A stretch of DNA of 64,000 nt from Salvator merianae (GCA_003586115.2 QVOM02000073.1:28707673-28771672), one strand, 5' to 3'. Shown: positions 46,253 through 58,200, counted from the stretch's first letter. The notes: generated by a model from the sequence alone, not told the origin. Numbers and translations: made by a program.

Positions 46253-47533
46253 ATAGAAACTTCCTTTCAGCTAGATTACATAAATCAAGATGACACGTGT
46301 TTGCCAAATCCCTGTAAACAACTTGTGTATATCTTCACATTACATTAACAGAAACTGATTATTCCTTCTAATTAGCAATGAAGTGGGTAGTATCTTGACT
46401 GGAAAAGAGTTTTAATGAACTTCCCCTTCCAACTCTCCCATATGGCAATGAATTTGCTGGGAGCTGCTCTAAATCCCCAACCTCTTGGTAGAATGAATTA
46501 TGGCATAAATAAATTTGCCATCATTTTTTTAAAAATCAAATTGTTACTCTCTTGCTTGCTTTCTGCTGATTGATATGCAGAGGTGCACAAAACTTATATA
46601 TTTTTAAGTACATTTTCCTGAAGTCTTTTCCCAGGGCTGACTACATAGTTACATTATCCAATGCGTAGTTTCTGCTCTAAGTGTCTTTATTTTGCATTTT
46701 GTTATTCCACTTTTGTATAACTATTTTAAAAGAGTGCTAAATAAAAATATGAATAGCAAATAAGTTAGATTGCTGTGGAAAAATGTGGAAGATAACTTAT
46801 TTTAAATTATAAGATATGTAGTTTTTATAAGAACCTGGAGAGATAGAAGGAGAGAGAATGGTTGCATATGCAAATCTCAGAGAAGGAATTAATTCTTTTG
46901 GCAAATTTTAGGATAATTAGTTTAGAATCGTTGTTGAGACTTGGAATGAAAATCATTCATGATGGTGTGTACATTATCAGGAATGATTGACATTAATCTT
47001 CACATAAAGGATATTAGCTTCATTTAATCATCTTTATTTGCAGAAGTCCTTATTTGTCTTCAGTCCTCAGGTATCAAAAACAGATGGTATTAGCAGAAAA
47101 TAGGTGTGTGTTAAGAATACATATATTTATTTTAAGGACAATAGAATCCATTGCCATTAAGCTGAATTAGTGTGGAATCCTACTTTCTAATATCTAAGGG
47201 CAGGCATTAGATTATTTTCTGTTTACTTATACTTTAGATAATGAGCAGAATCATATTTATACACAATAATAGCCATTAAAATTGGCAACATTATGAAGAT
47301 AGGTACTCTGAGGAATTTAACAAGGTGGTTTTTGAATATTCTTTTAGGGTGAGGAGTAGGAAAGATCATTTTAAAGGTCAAAAAAAATTGAATTCATATT
47401 GGTCTTTTTATATCTTGTGATATGTTATTTGCCTCCAATCAATTGCTTCAAGAAATTCTTAGCTCTTGTGCTTCTTTCTTCCTTGTTTACTCTTACGTTA
47501 ATATGTACTGCACCCAGTCAATCTTATTTAATA
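46253..47533. other. Unique AT-rich sequence with an octamer motif
   Basis: No repeats or coding frames recognised. At about 46866-46876 the sequence reads ATATGCAAATC, containing the POU octamer ATGCAAAT. TAATTA-like cores follow within 100 bp. Confidence 0.45.
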
Positions 47534-47996
47534 GGCTGTTTGCACTTTAAGCTAGTGAGCATCAGGAACACTAACCAAGTCCCTTTGTACTTTGTGGAGG
47601 CTTGTGCTATCAGGAGCAGACTCCAGTTGCTCCTGATCATGGCTAGCTGTGGAACACTAAACTGTGCTCCACAACTTGACTGGGAACAGCTAGCCAGTAT
47701 CTGCTTCTGGGTGCAAATGCGTGGCTGTGCCACACACTGCACCTGCGCAATCACGCCTGTATGTGCCTACACAATTCACAGCACTGTCAGTCACCATGGC
47801 AGCAGCCGGATGCTTCCTGGCCACTGTAATGGTGAAGATCAGGAGCAGGATACCAGCATTTGCAGTGTGAATGCTGGTATCCTGCTGGTATTCCTGTCTA
47901 GGGCCCCACAGTGCAGATGGTGGCTGTGCTGCATGGTCCATTTCACATTAGAACAGGCTCGTTATCCTGTTCTAATGTGGCAAGTATGAAAATGCC
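47534..47996. mobile_element. GGGCC type C element
   Basis: Left end GGCTGTTTGCACTTTAAGC, right end AAGTATGAAAATGCC. Subterminal palindrome at about 47946-47979 (CATTAGAACAGG against CCTGTTCTAATG). The interior has CCATGGCAGCAGCC shared with 4711 and 20254. Flanks ATA and ACA match at 2 of 3. A 196-residue frame crossing it is not a gene. Confidence 0.75.
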
Positions 47997-48211
47997 ACAA
48001 GCAAAGCTACAGTGTTAACCTGACATTCCTGGTAATTACCTTTCTATTGACACATATAGGATTTTGCTATAGGATCAAATTATATGAGAAATTAAATGCA
48101 TTTGAATGCACATCAATAATCTGTTTGGAAATGAAAGAAGCTGTCAAGGAGAGGAAGGAGGGACAATTGCTGGTTCAGGAACAATATAACTGGGGATAAT
48201 TCCATGTTGTC

Positions 48212-48252
48212 GTCCTCCTCCTCCACCGCCGCCACCGCCACCACCACCACCA
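48212..48252. repeat. (CCT)n(CCG)n(CCA)n trinucleotide tract
   Basis: Three successive C-rich trinucleotide types in one tract. Confidence 0.95.
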
Positions 48253-48390
48253 GGGTTTTTAGCTGGAAACTATTAATAACTTACGAACTATACCACTAAC
48301 CAAAACAAAGAATAAGAAAATGGCTTCTTCTAGTGTGTAGAATAGAACCTTAAATGGAGATCATCATCAACAGTGCAGTCATGAAACACA

Positions 48391-48949
48391 GGGCCTGTTT
48401 GCACTTACAATGGTATAACAGTATAACTAGCACAGTTCAGGCCGGTAGGGTTCGGGTGCAGAGAGAGGTCTTCACATCTGTCAGCACTGGAACACTCTGC
48501 AAGCTGACCAGCGCTGGATGCAGTGCGAATGGGAGTGTACTAGTTCAGTAGCTGTGTTTGAACCCAGAGGGTCTCTGTTCGAACCTAGAGGGTCTGTGTT
48601 TGAACCCAGAGGATCTGTGTTCAAACCTGTGTCCGAAAAGGCCACCAGGGTCCAGACCCCAAGGTCTGAACTGGGTGTGAACCAGCAGACTGCTCCTGCC
48701 TGGCCCCACCAACCCCTCCCCTCCACCATTTTGAACCTGGAAATGGTGCAAACGCACCTTCCCTGATCCTCATCTGATCATGCAGGTTGGGTTGGAGACT
48801 GCAAATTAGTTGACCACAGCTGGTTGGATTCAGGTAAGCATCAGGTGGGCTTTGGTAGATGTCAGGTCAGCTGGGGCTGTTCGCAAGTGAGAATCCTGGG
48901 TTCTAGCTTGAATCCTGAATCGTACCACTCGCTAAGTGCAAACAGGCCC
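48391..48949. mobile_element. GGGCC type D element, 559 bp
   Basis: Ends GGGCCTGTTTGCACTTA and TAAGTGCAAACAGGCCC are inverted repeats with no mismatch over 17 bases. ACA lies on both sides (48388-48390 and 48950-48952). Inside is a 21-bp tandem repeat. It is the cleanest copy of the group and defines the consensus end. Confidence 0.88.
48555..48632. repeat. 21-bp tandem repeat in type D element
   Basis: Units at 48555, 48576, 48597 and a partial unit at 48618, of the form TGTTYGAACCYAGAGGRTCTG. The GAACCYAGAG core is constant. Confidence 0.9.
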
Positions 48950-49086
48950 ACAGTCAACGATGTTTTATAAACCAATACTGGTAACTAGGATCTGGATTGC
49001 TGTATGGATTTGAACCCTGGGTCAAGTTATAGTAAACAGTTGTCCCCTTAGTTGTCAGGAAATGGGGCTTGATAGTGGGGTAAATC

Positions 49087-49110
49087 TCTGCTGCTGCTGC
49101 TGCTGCTGCT
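49087..49110. repeat. (CTG)n microsatellite, 8 units
   Basis: Pure CTG tract. The poly-alanine frame on minus has no gene context. Confidence 0.96.
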
Positions 49111-49286
49111 AAAAATGTGGCTGTAACATTAAGAATCTGGACAAAGAGCAAGGGAAGGGAGATAGTCTTGCATGTGTATCTATCTGTGATTTGGGCGACA
49201 AGAACTGTGCCACTGGAAAACCACTACATAGTGATTTTGTAGATGGATCCTTTATCATCAGTTTTCAGCATAACATGTCAGGTGAC

Positions 49287-49685
49287 TAGAGATATGCATG
49301 AACTCAAAATAAAGGTTTAGTTCAAATTTAACAAACCATATTAATTTCAGTTTAATCTAGAAACAAGTTGAACCTGCTGACCTGGCTCTAGATCATTTGT
49401 GAATGATTTCATGGTTTTGGGGGTTTTTTTTGAGGGGGGTTACACCTGAGAATTGTGCAATTCCCCCCAATCCTCAGCATGTGCAAAATTATACAATTCT
49501 CAGTTGTAACGAAAGGACCAAATTGAATGGAAAGGTTGAATCGTGTTTAATCAAAACCATCTTGGTTCAGTTTGAACTGAACCAAACACTTTCAAATAGT
49601 GGGTGTTTTGGTTTGAATCGAACAGGCCTGAACCAAATGGTCCAATTGAAACTATTCTAAAGCAAACTGTGTTTGCACATCTCTA
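49287..49685. mobile_element. hAT-type MITE, 399 bp
   Basis: Ends TAGAGATATGCATGAAC and GTTTGCACATCTCTA. Flanks CAGGTGAC (49279-49286) and CAGGTGAT (49686-49693) match at 7 of 8 bases. The interior is rich in GTTCA, GAACC and CAAAT words, as at 34102 and 57895. Confidence 0.85.
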
Positions 49686-49689
49686 CAGG

Positions 49690-50553
49690 TGATGCTATAT
49701 TTCAGACTAATATATCTACATTGGAGAAAAAAGCTAAAATATTTTCCTACATATATATTTGTAAAATACAAATGTATATTTATAAATTCAATGCCCCCTC
49801 ACCAAAAATAAATAAATAAATATTAAAATAATATGATAAGTAAGTTCAGTTACAAGCAGCACTTGATTTATGAATGAACAAACCTCAATGCAATGTTATT
49901 TTTCTGGTGCTAAGACTTCTCAGTGACTTGAAAACCTGAGCATAAAATTTAGTTCAATGAACTGAAAGACAGCAAGATTGATTAGTACACTTCCTGTGTT
50001 CCTCCATCACATGGGTGACTTGTAAGGAAAGTACTTGATTACACCTCTGTAAGGGTCAGACAAAATCTGGCTTTCACATTTCTCACAGAAATCTGTAGTT
50101 CATTAGATTCAGCTGGGAAGCCTGATGTGATGAACTAGTCACATTTGACTATGTTTCAAATTATTTTTGACAGGGCAAATTGCTGTTATACACAATAGCC
50201 TAGGTCTAACAGAGGGTTTAAATCTGCATTGCTCCATTTAACAGCCCTGGAGCTATGCCATATTAAGACCACAGAACATTGGATCTGATTCTTTCTCTGA
50301 CAATGAAGGCTTAAAAAAAACAGTTCAGTTACATATAAAATTGTGTGCGGGTTCTTCATTAGTATTCCACATGACATGACATTTAGACAAGGATGCTTTA
50401 AGATACAACCTGAAACAAACTAATGCAAATGTATAAAAGTAGGATGCCAACTGGTAAACTAACAGCTTATTTTTTTTATGAATATCCTAAGAAAAATATG
50501 ACTAGCCTTTTGCTTTGAAAACATGCTGTTTATGCTGGTTTTTATATATTGAT
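49690..50553. other. Unique AT-rich sequence, no gene recognised
   Basis: No coding similarity or transposon ends recognised. Confidence 0.5.
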
Positions 50554-50605
50554 TCTCCTCCTCCTCCTCCTCCTCCTGTTCCTCCTGTTCCTCCTCCTCC
50601 TTCTG
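50554..50605. repeat. (TCC)n microsatellite
   Basis: CTC/TCC tract with two GTT interruptions. Confidence 0.95.
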
Positions 50606-50610
50606 GTTTA

Positions 50611-51195
50611 GGCCTGTTTCTACATATACCTCCATGACAAACTGGGAAGGAATCCAGAGACCTGCCTTTCACACACTAGTGCAGGATACAGCAAGCCCTG
50701 AGCTCTCCTAGTTTGCTTTGTTCACACTAGATGAAGCTACAGACCAGAAGAGGGCACTAAAATAGCACCCTATCCTGGTCCTGCAGTAGATTTTGACAGT
50801 AGATTTCTACCAGAGGACCAGGCGCTGAATTCCAAACTACAGAGGAGAGTGGACAGCATGCCTCGGTAGTCCAGAATGTAGCAGAAAGGAGACTTTTTGG
50901 CAGCACACCAGGCAGCACTCTTGGAAGTGGTGCTGGAAATAAGCACACACACAAAAAGACCCCTCATGGAAACTGTGAAGGCTGGGAACTTCCTTTCCTG
51001 GCTGTTGGATTCTGGCACTGGTTTTGAGAGCAGGGGCCAGCCTTCAAAGCCAGCAGCCAAGACTGCGCCAGCATAGGCTGCCTGACATGCAAAGGGCCCT
51101 TAGCTCGCACTAGGGCTAGTGTGGCCCAGTGTAGCCCGGACTACCTAGCCTAGGCTAGAATGGTGTGGGATGACCCATGTTGTGCAGAAACAGCC
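50611..51195. mobile_element. GGGCC type E element, 585 bp
   Basis: Ends GGCCTGTTTCTACATATACC and GTGCAGAAACAGCC. The core matches 19833-20215 and 60796-61110 (GAGAGTGGACAGCATGCC, GCAGCACTCTTGGAAGTGG). It is the longest and most complete type E copy. The flanks TTA and TAG do not match. Confidence 0.72.
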
Positions 51196-52600
51196 TAGGC
51201 TTTTTCTGCTTTTATCTTATGGAAGAATTAAACAGGTATCCTAATAAACATAAAATAATAGCATCTAATTACATGTAGGATTATGTGAAATATATATAAA
51301 TAATACACACACACACACACACACATATGTATATATACATATACACATGAAGCTGTTTCTAAAGTTTAATGGTAAAGAAAAAATAGGAAAAAAAAATCTT
51401 TCCATCCCCATTTTAAAACACAATGATCTCTGATAAATTCCGTATAAAATAATTGCATTATTGTAATTTGGTCTATTTGAGGTTGCCTCTGAAGGTACTA
51501 CACAATGTAGCTGGTAAGCTGCCAGTGGATTTTTCTAACTAAACATATATTGGACAAGGTTTGTAATATTTGAATTGTATTAAATCCAACTGTGGGTGTT
51601 AGCAGGCAATCCCAAATGGGAATACTGCTGCTCTGTGTGGTTTAAGATATTACTGGTACGGGAAGACCTTCTTTGTGGCGGATTCTACTGTAGAATAAGA
51701 TATTTCAATTCATATTTCTTACACTTTTGCTAATATGTATTTTAAGTTTTTGTTCACACTATGAGGTTGTTGCTTAAGAAGACGCTGGACATTGTATATG
51801 CATTTTTTCTGTATTGCATTTGTTGTTTTCCTAAAGTTTTCAATTGGTTGGGATTTTCCTCTTTTTGTAAAGAGTTTTCTGAAAGGCCTAGTGAAAAATT
51901 GGTGAATGGCAGAGTATAAATATAAGTAGTATAGTGTAGTATAGTGTAATATACCATACCATACCATATCATGCCCTACTACACTAATAAAATGAACATG
52001 CCAAACTTTGGCCCATTTGGCTGCAGTGGTCCTTGTCATGTTTGAATTGGAAAGTAACTTCTGCTTTGAAGGCATGCTGTATGATAATGACCTAGTTTTA
52101 TATAATGTGTACCCCTAATTAGACATAGTTTCACTATGTGGCCTTGCATGAACTGTTTCACTTATCTCAGTATTCTGTTTCCACACTTGCCTGTTCTTCT
52201 GGAACAAGCGCTTGCTAGTACGCTTCTTCCACATAGAACTAGGGCTATTCCGTGCCTCAGGTTAGCTGTAGAACTTTTAAAGAGGTCTACAACTGTACTA
52301 ACATCATCTGTTCTGGCACAGTGTTTGGTACTTTCACACCTGGTCTAAAACAAGGAAAATGGTAATGTTCCAGATTCAGCAAGATGTCACGGTATCTGTG
52401 AATCACCACCGCTCCATCTTCACAGCCTACAACCTCCTCCAAAGGTGACTTTCAGACAGAGATTTTTCTTTCTTTTTAAAAAGGCAATTGCACAGTTGGG
52501 CAGATCTGCAGTTTTGTAAGTTCCTGTTGCTCCCCCACCCCAGAGATTTGCTTTAAAAAAAACCAAAACCAAAAAAAGGAAAGGTAGAGGTGAGATATGT
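51196..52600. other. Unique sequence with simple repeats, no gene recognised
   Basis: Contains a CA tract (51305-51326) followed by TATA/CATA words, and a TATAG/ATACC low-complexity stretch at 51905-51975. No coding similarity. Confidence 0.5.
51305..51326. repeat. (CA)n microsatellite
   Basis: About 11 CA units. Confidence 0.95.
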
Positions 52601-52639
52601 TGAAAAAAGGACCAAATTGGAGTCGATTTAGAATTATTC

Positions 52640-52926
52640 AAATCCTGAATTCAAAGACAACAGCTGGACTTTGGCAAGACTGCAAAGACATGTGTGCTCT
52701 GAACATGACCTATGAGTAATAGAACCTGGGCCAGGCAGTGCATTGGGAAGGGCATCAGCTGTGTGGACTGCAATAACTAGAACACTTCTGCAGTGCTTCT
52801 GGTGTTGGTCCAGAACAGACAGAGCCCCACCCTTGTGATGCAGATGGTACCTGCTGAGCTTGGTCTGCAACAGGGTGGAACAAACTAGTTAGATCACTCC
52901 AAGCATGGTAAGTGTACAAACAGCCC
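52640..52926. mobile_element. GGGCC type C-like element, right part
   Basis: The right end GTAAGTGTACAAACAGCCC matches the group consensus. The left end was not found, so the start is approximate. Confidence 0.45.
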
Positions 52927-54275
52927 TCATTTGTCCTTGATTTTAGTTAAAAGCCTGAAAATCAATATTTTTTGCATTTTGTTTGGTTTTAATCTTGACA
53001 TATAAAAGTGGTTGGTTTCAGTGCAGGATTTCAATTGCTGTCTTAAGAATTCACAAACTGTTTAGCAGAAATAAGTAAATAAATAAATAATGTGAAGGTA
53101 AAAAAAGTGATCTCGAATATCATGTAAACATTAATTTTTTAGTACTGCTGAGAGGTAAAGTCAAAGAAAGACAGCCAAGTGTTTGCACTACTGGAATCTG
53201 ATTCACATCCTTGTTGGTGTTCAGCATTTTATTTATGTTTATTTTGAATCATTGCATCTTTATGTAGTCAGCACTGGTGAATCTCTGAAAGGAGGAGATG
53301 CCATAGCTGAGCTATTTAACTGCTTAAATCCCTGCTAATGTTTCACAACAGCAGCAGCAAGAATTTCAAAGGTTTTTGTTTGTTTTTTTTCTTGCTTTTA
53401 AGGCTTTCCCCTAATTTGGCAGCATATATTTTAAAAATAAGAAAAAGTTAAGCATGAGCACACTCTCAACTGAGATGTTCTTTGGCTGATAGTGCTGAAA
53501 AATTTGGAGTAATAAATCTTCCCCAAATATATAGTTGCATCTTTTTACTTACCCAAATCCCTAGTGTTTAGTTAGAAGCTCAAACATTTTCTAAGGTATT
53601 CTGTTACAAATTAGATCATATCCAGATGTTTTGGTGCTGTGAAGAGAGAAGCTCAAATTCACTTTTAATGAACTGTATTTTAATGTCAGTCTTTCCTATC
53701 TCCTTAAATGACAAAGAGCTCATCTGACTTTGTAATGAATCCCACAACTGTATCATTTTCATCCAAGACATTTATTGAGCATCCCTGTCTGTATCTTTGC
53801 TGGTCTGCAGTAGCAGCAGGTTGACAGCCTAAGTAAACCACACTGAAGATTTGTTGGGTGAGCTCGGAGCATTTAAAGAAATGTCACTGGAAACAGCAGG
53901 ATGTGTTGAAATATAGAATGCTAGTCAGGAGTCAGGTTAACAAGGAGCTGGCAAAATAAAGGAATGCATGAACAGTGTATACTCAGTGTGGGTGTGTACT
54001 CAAGAGGAAGAAGACTGTTCTCTTGAGAGCAAACCGAAAGAAAAGTAACAGGAGCTTGGCAGAGGAATTTGGAGGAATAACTGCTTGTGCTCTAGTAAGT
54101 TTGTGGGATGGATCTGTTGGGACTTGAAGTGTTTGTTGGGCATTTGGAGTGTCACTGATCTATCTGCAAGAGGATGGGTGCTTTTTAGGCTAGTCTGAGC
54201 ACATGGTCTGAGGAAGGAGGAGCTGCAGTTGCTGCTGATTCTAAGGAGCAATCCATGTGCTTAACAAACCAGAAA

Positions 54276-54277
<2 letters not shown>
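52927..54277. other. Unique AT-rich sequence, no gene recognised
   Basis: No transposon ends or coding similarity recognised. Confidence 0.5.

Positions 54278-54315
<38 letters not shown>
54278..54315. repeat. (TG)n microsatellite, about 19 units
   Basis: Pure TG run followed by AT-rich sequence. Confidence 0.97.
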
Positions 54316-54317
<2 letters not shown>

Positions 54318-54489
54318 AAACAAAAAGTAAAAATAAAATAATCTTAATTATTTTACAAAGTAAAATAGTTTAAATGATAACAAAAACTAAAATAAAAATT
54401 TAAATAATTTTATAAAGTTAAATTATTTAAATAGCAACAAAACAATAATTAGAAAGTCAACAGGGGGAGTGTTTTGCATCAAGTGCTGG

Positions 54490-55280
54490 GCAGAAGTCAT
54501 GGGTGTGTGCTCAGTGCAACAAGCTCCTGGCTCTCAGAGGATGGGTTTCTTTCCTTGAAGCTAAGTTAACTGACCTGGAGAAGCAAAAACAGATAGATAG
54601 ATGTAAGGATAAAGACTCCAGAGATGTAGTAAAAGCATCCCATTCCAGGGTAGATAGCTCTCTGTCTTCAAGAGTGGAAGTCTCAGACAGAGAGGACATC
54701 TGGTGAAAGAACAGGGACAGGCTCCCTTAGTTAGGACCCCGTCTTCAGAGGATATGCTTATATCCTCTTGCATCTAGGATACTCCCCCATGGTTGGCTGG
54801 AGGGAACTTATTGTACTTGATGATTCAGTTATTATTAATATAGAGAGGCAGGTTTGAGATGGGCATGATGACTGAATGGTTACTTGCCTGCCAAGTGCAA
54901 AGTTTATGGACATCATGCTATGTCTAGATAAGTTGATAGATACTGTGTCGAGATAGGTACTGGGGAGGAGCCAGTGACTGTGGTACATGTCAGTCCCAAT
55001 TACACTAGGAAGCCTAAGTGGGGGTCCTGGAAGTAAAATTTAAGTTGTTAGGTAGATTGAAGTCCAAGACCTCCAAGGTTGCTTTCTCAGAAATGATACT
55101 TGTTTCACATATAGGGCAGAGCACAGGAACCTCAGTCTGTGCATGAAGTAATGATGTTAAGCAGAAGAGTTGAGGTTTGTTAGGAACAGGAGAACATTGT
55201 GGGATAAGCCAAACTTATATAAAAGGGACAAGTTGAACTTGATACAAGATGGAAACAGTTCAAATGGAGGTAGTGGCCAG
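54490..55280 (+). pseudogene. LINE first-ORF remnant: coiled coil and esterase-like part
   Basis: The frame at 54503-54706 reads CAQCNKLLALRGWVSFLEA, then LTDLEKQKQIDRC and SSLSSRVEVSDREDIW. It has a CxxC pair, a leucine heptad stretch and a conserved 'VEVSDRED' tail that I associate with CR1/L2-clade ORF1 proteins. Further on, in broken frames, GTGEEPVTVVHVSPN and SKTSKVAFSEM resemble the central and later blocks ('VVHVGTND', 'VFSxVLPV') of the SGNH esterase domain of such proteins; the expected Gly-Thr-Asn-Asp reads Ser-Pro-Asn here. Inactive. It lies just upstream of an L2 RT on the same strand. Confidence 0.7.
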
Positions 55281-55339
55281 GAGCACCTATTTCTAGCTAT
55301 GACTGGTTTGCTAGCTATGATTGGTTTGCCAGCTACAGA

Positions 55340-55994
55340 TCTTTTGGGAAGATATGGCCACAGTAATCCATGCTCTGGCAACTTCCAGATTGTACTATTG
55401 AAATGCAGTGTACATGAAGATGGTCCAGGGACTGTCCTTGAAGATGCTCTGGAAGCTACAGTGGGTGCAGAAGGAAGCAGCTAAACTATTAACTGGCATT
55501 GCTGCTCATACACACATCACAATGGTCCTAAAATAACTGCATTGGCTCCCCATTTACTACCAGACCCAGTTCAAGATATTAACATTAACTTTTAAGACCA
55601 TAAATAGCTTCCCCCCAAAATTTCTAAAGTAACACTTCCTCTCATATAGACCCACCCTGTGCTCTAAGATCTGCCAGTGAAGCCCTCTTTGCAGTGCCGT
55701 CCTCTTCAGCAGTTATGGAGATGGCAGGCCGTTTTCAGTGACAGCTACCAGGTTATCCCCTCTGAGCTGCTTCAGGTACCTTCACTGAATGTATTCAGAT
55801 GGCTGGTGAAGATGCACTTCTTTATGTTGCCCTTCGACTGTGGAAACAACATTAGCTCCCCATGCAGGAACCGTCACTATTTTAGCCAATCTGTTTTATC
55901 TGCTTTTATAATGATTTTATCGTAACCCATTCTGAGACCTTCAGGTATAGGGCAGTATAGAAATATAAATAAATAAATAAATAAATAAATAAAT
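55340..55994 (+). mobile_element. L2-type LINE, RT C-terminus with (AAAT)n tail
   Basis: Translates to ATVIHALATSRLYY, then WKLQWVQKEAAKLLTGIAAH, HITMVLK, LHWLPIYYQTQFKILTLTFK, with stops. The tail is CCATTCTGAGACCTTCAGG, then TATAGGGCAGTATAGAAATA and (AAAT)n from 55965. Motif order and tail are L2-like. The gap from 54490-55280 lacks endonuclease and RT core; internal deletion or a separate copy are both possible. Confidence 0.88.
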
Positions 55995-56747
55995 AGACAA
56001 ATAGTTGTGGTTTTGAAACAATATAGACATTCCTTATAGCACAGTTGTGACTTAGGGCCTTTATACCTTTTTCAGTCATAAATCCTTAGTTAGAATTTAA
56101 TGATGGGTCAAAACTAGGGCCATTACATTTACTAGACTACAGACAACAAGCAATATCTGGTTAATGTCACCCTGCTTTCATCTGGAATATGTAATGTTAA
56201 ACATATGAACAGGATCCCATTGCTGTCTTCTCCTCTTTTATTAGAGCAGTTATAAAGTATTTGGGCAGTTATACAGTATTTGGGCCGTTGTATAGTATCA
56301 ATTTAATGGGTTGTAGCTCTTAGTAAAGTCTTTGCTGTCTGCAGTACATGGCAATCATTTTGACTGATAGGCAAAACTGAAACTAAAGCAATATGTGTTC
56401 AGTTTTCTTATGATATAACATGGAACAGACATTGACTGTTATGTGTAGCCCTGATTATTGAAGTCCACTGGCTGGATTATGTCACTATTCCATGATCTTA
56501 GTTTTTGCAAGAAAATAACATTTTCTGTTAAGATGGAGGGGCAAAGTATTACACATTTCATCACCTTTGCATGTCAGAATAGTTTCTCATGAAGTCACTG
56601 GAACAGTTCTCCATTGGTTCTAAGCAAGTACAGAGGCTACCTAGTACTAACCTGGAAATTCAGAATCAACAAGCAACTTCACTTTGTAATTGAATATTAT
56701 TGTCATGCTACAGTCCTTTGAATTCATTAGTCATTGTTCTAGTATCT
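55995..56747. other. Unique AT-rich sequence, no gene recognised
   Basis: No coding or repeat motifs recognised. Confidence 0.5.
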
Positions 56748-57133
56748 GGGCCTTTTCTCACTTTCCACCACGGAATAGACCTTGTAGCGTCCACACTGCA
56801 AGGTCTTGAAACAGAATGCCAGCAGGATACCAGCAGTTGCTGTGCGAATGCCATTCTTCACCATGACAGCATCCAGGAAGCTTCCTGCCACTGCCATAGT
56901 GACCAGCAATACTGTGTGAATGCAGAGGTGCAGCCGCATCATGTAGCTGTGCGTTCACACCCAGAAGTCCAGCTCTTCCTGGTATAGCTGGGCAGCACTA
57001 TTTTGTGCTCCACATCTAATAGCAACCAAGAGCAGCTGGAATCTGCTCCCAATCATGAGGGCCTCCACAAAACACAGAGGCATATGACTAGTGATTGTTC
57101 ATGACACTCACTAACTTGAAGTGAGAACAGGCC
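56748..57133. mobile_element. GGGCC type C element, 386 bp
   Basis: Ends GGGCCTTTTCTCACTTTC and GAAGTGAGAACAGGCC. The interior GCCAGCAGGATACCAGCAGT parallels 47865-47890. Flanks TCT and TTT match at 2 of 3. Confidence 0.75.
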
Positions 57134-57890
57134 TTTTATTATTTCCAAGGAAACCAGTGAGGTAAGTATGGCTTTTTGTGTGTGTGCACAATCCAGGGTG
57201 GGCAAGAGAGAGTAGGCTGAGAGAAGCTTACAAAAATTTATTGCATGGACATTATGGGTAAGGGTGACTGGGTCTTTGGCTGCCTTCAGACAGCAAGAGA
57301 AAGCTGTGGGAACTTGTTTAGATCCTGTAATTGCCTCTTGCCATCCCTGCCAAATGGCAGGGCAAAATGCAAGACAAGCCTGGACCTTTACCTGCCTCGG
57401 CACTTGCTCTCACAATGATGCAGTGTCACTTCTGAGTATTCTGATGGTGCAGCAAACTTGAAAGCATGCAATTGCCATTTGTACAAGATAAATCCTGGGA
57501 GCAAGCATCCAGACAGCTGAGCCCATATCAGTGTTCTGGGAAAACTCGGGTAGGGAGCTGATTTTCCTGGAACAGCAATAACACAGAACTTCTCCCCTAT
57601 ATCTTGGGCTATGTTGGCATAATTCCACATTTTCGGCCCTGTCCTTTATAGGCAGTCCTCTATTACCACTATTTTACACTGGGCCTTTCAATCAGTTTTA
57701 TAGCCTTTCTCCCCATCGAAGTATAAAATAAAGTAGTACTATAATGCCAATGTTTGCTACGTTATCCTGAAATTGGGTGAAGAGAATTGCTTCCTTCTTA
57801 GAGATTTTTGAAATCTTTGTAACTCAGCAGCCACAGCTTCTGTTCATGCAGTGATGTTCAGAATAATGTTGTGCCAAATCACTGTACTAT
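57134..57890. other. Sequence of unknown origin, no gene recognised
   Basis: The frame at 57053-57403 has no known motif and overlaps a type C end. Nothing further identified. Confidence 0.4.
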
Positions 57891-57894
57891 ATGG

Positions 57895-58200
57895 TAGAGA
57901 TGTGCAAATTTGCTTTATGTTTGTTTGGTTCAAATCAAACTGAATGGTTTGCCTCAAATCAATTTGAACTGAACCACCCCATGTTCAATAAGGGATGGTT
58001 TGATTCAAACCAAACCTGGGGTGTTCATTTGAACTGGATCAATTCAGTTTGATTTGAACCATTCAAACCTATCCCAATCTGGGTCTTTAAATAGGACTTT
58101 CTAAGTGTACTTAAAAAAAAAAAAAACACATTTGTGAACTGTTCAACGTTCTATCTAGAACCATGTTTGACCTGGTTCTAGATTGAACTGACTACACTTG
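57895..58200. mobile_element. hAT-type MITE, partial
   Basis: Starts TAGAGATGTGCAAATTTGC. Runs of GGTTCAAATCAAAC and TTCAAACC follow, then GACCTGGTTCTAGATTGAAC, shared with 49340-49400. No right end or target duplication was found. Confidence 0.65.

Noticed and set aside
47399..47989. 196-residue open frame, the longest in the window
   Set aside because: It crosses the start of a type C MITE and continues to its far end. No motif, and the related MITEs do not keep the frame.
57930..58030. GGTTCAAATC-like words considered as tRNA or SINE B boxes
   Set aside because: No A box at proper spacing and no cloverleaf; the words belong to a hAT MITE interior.
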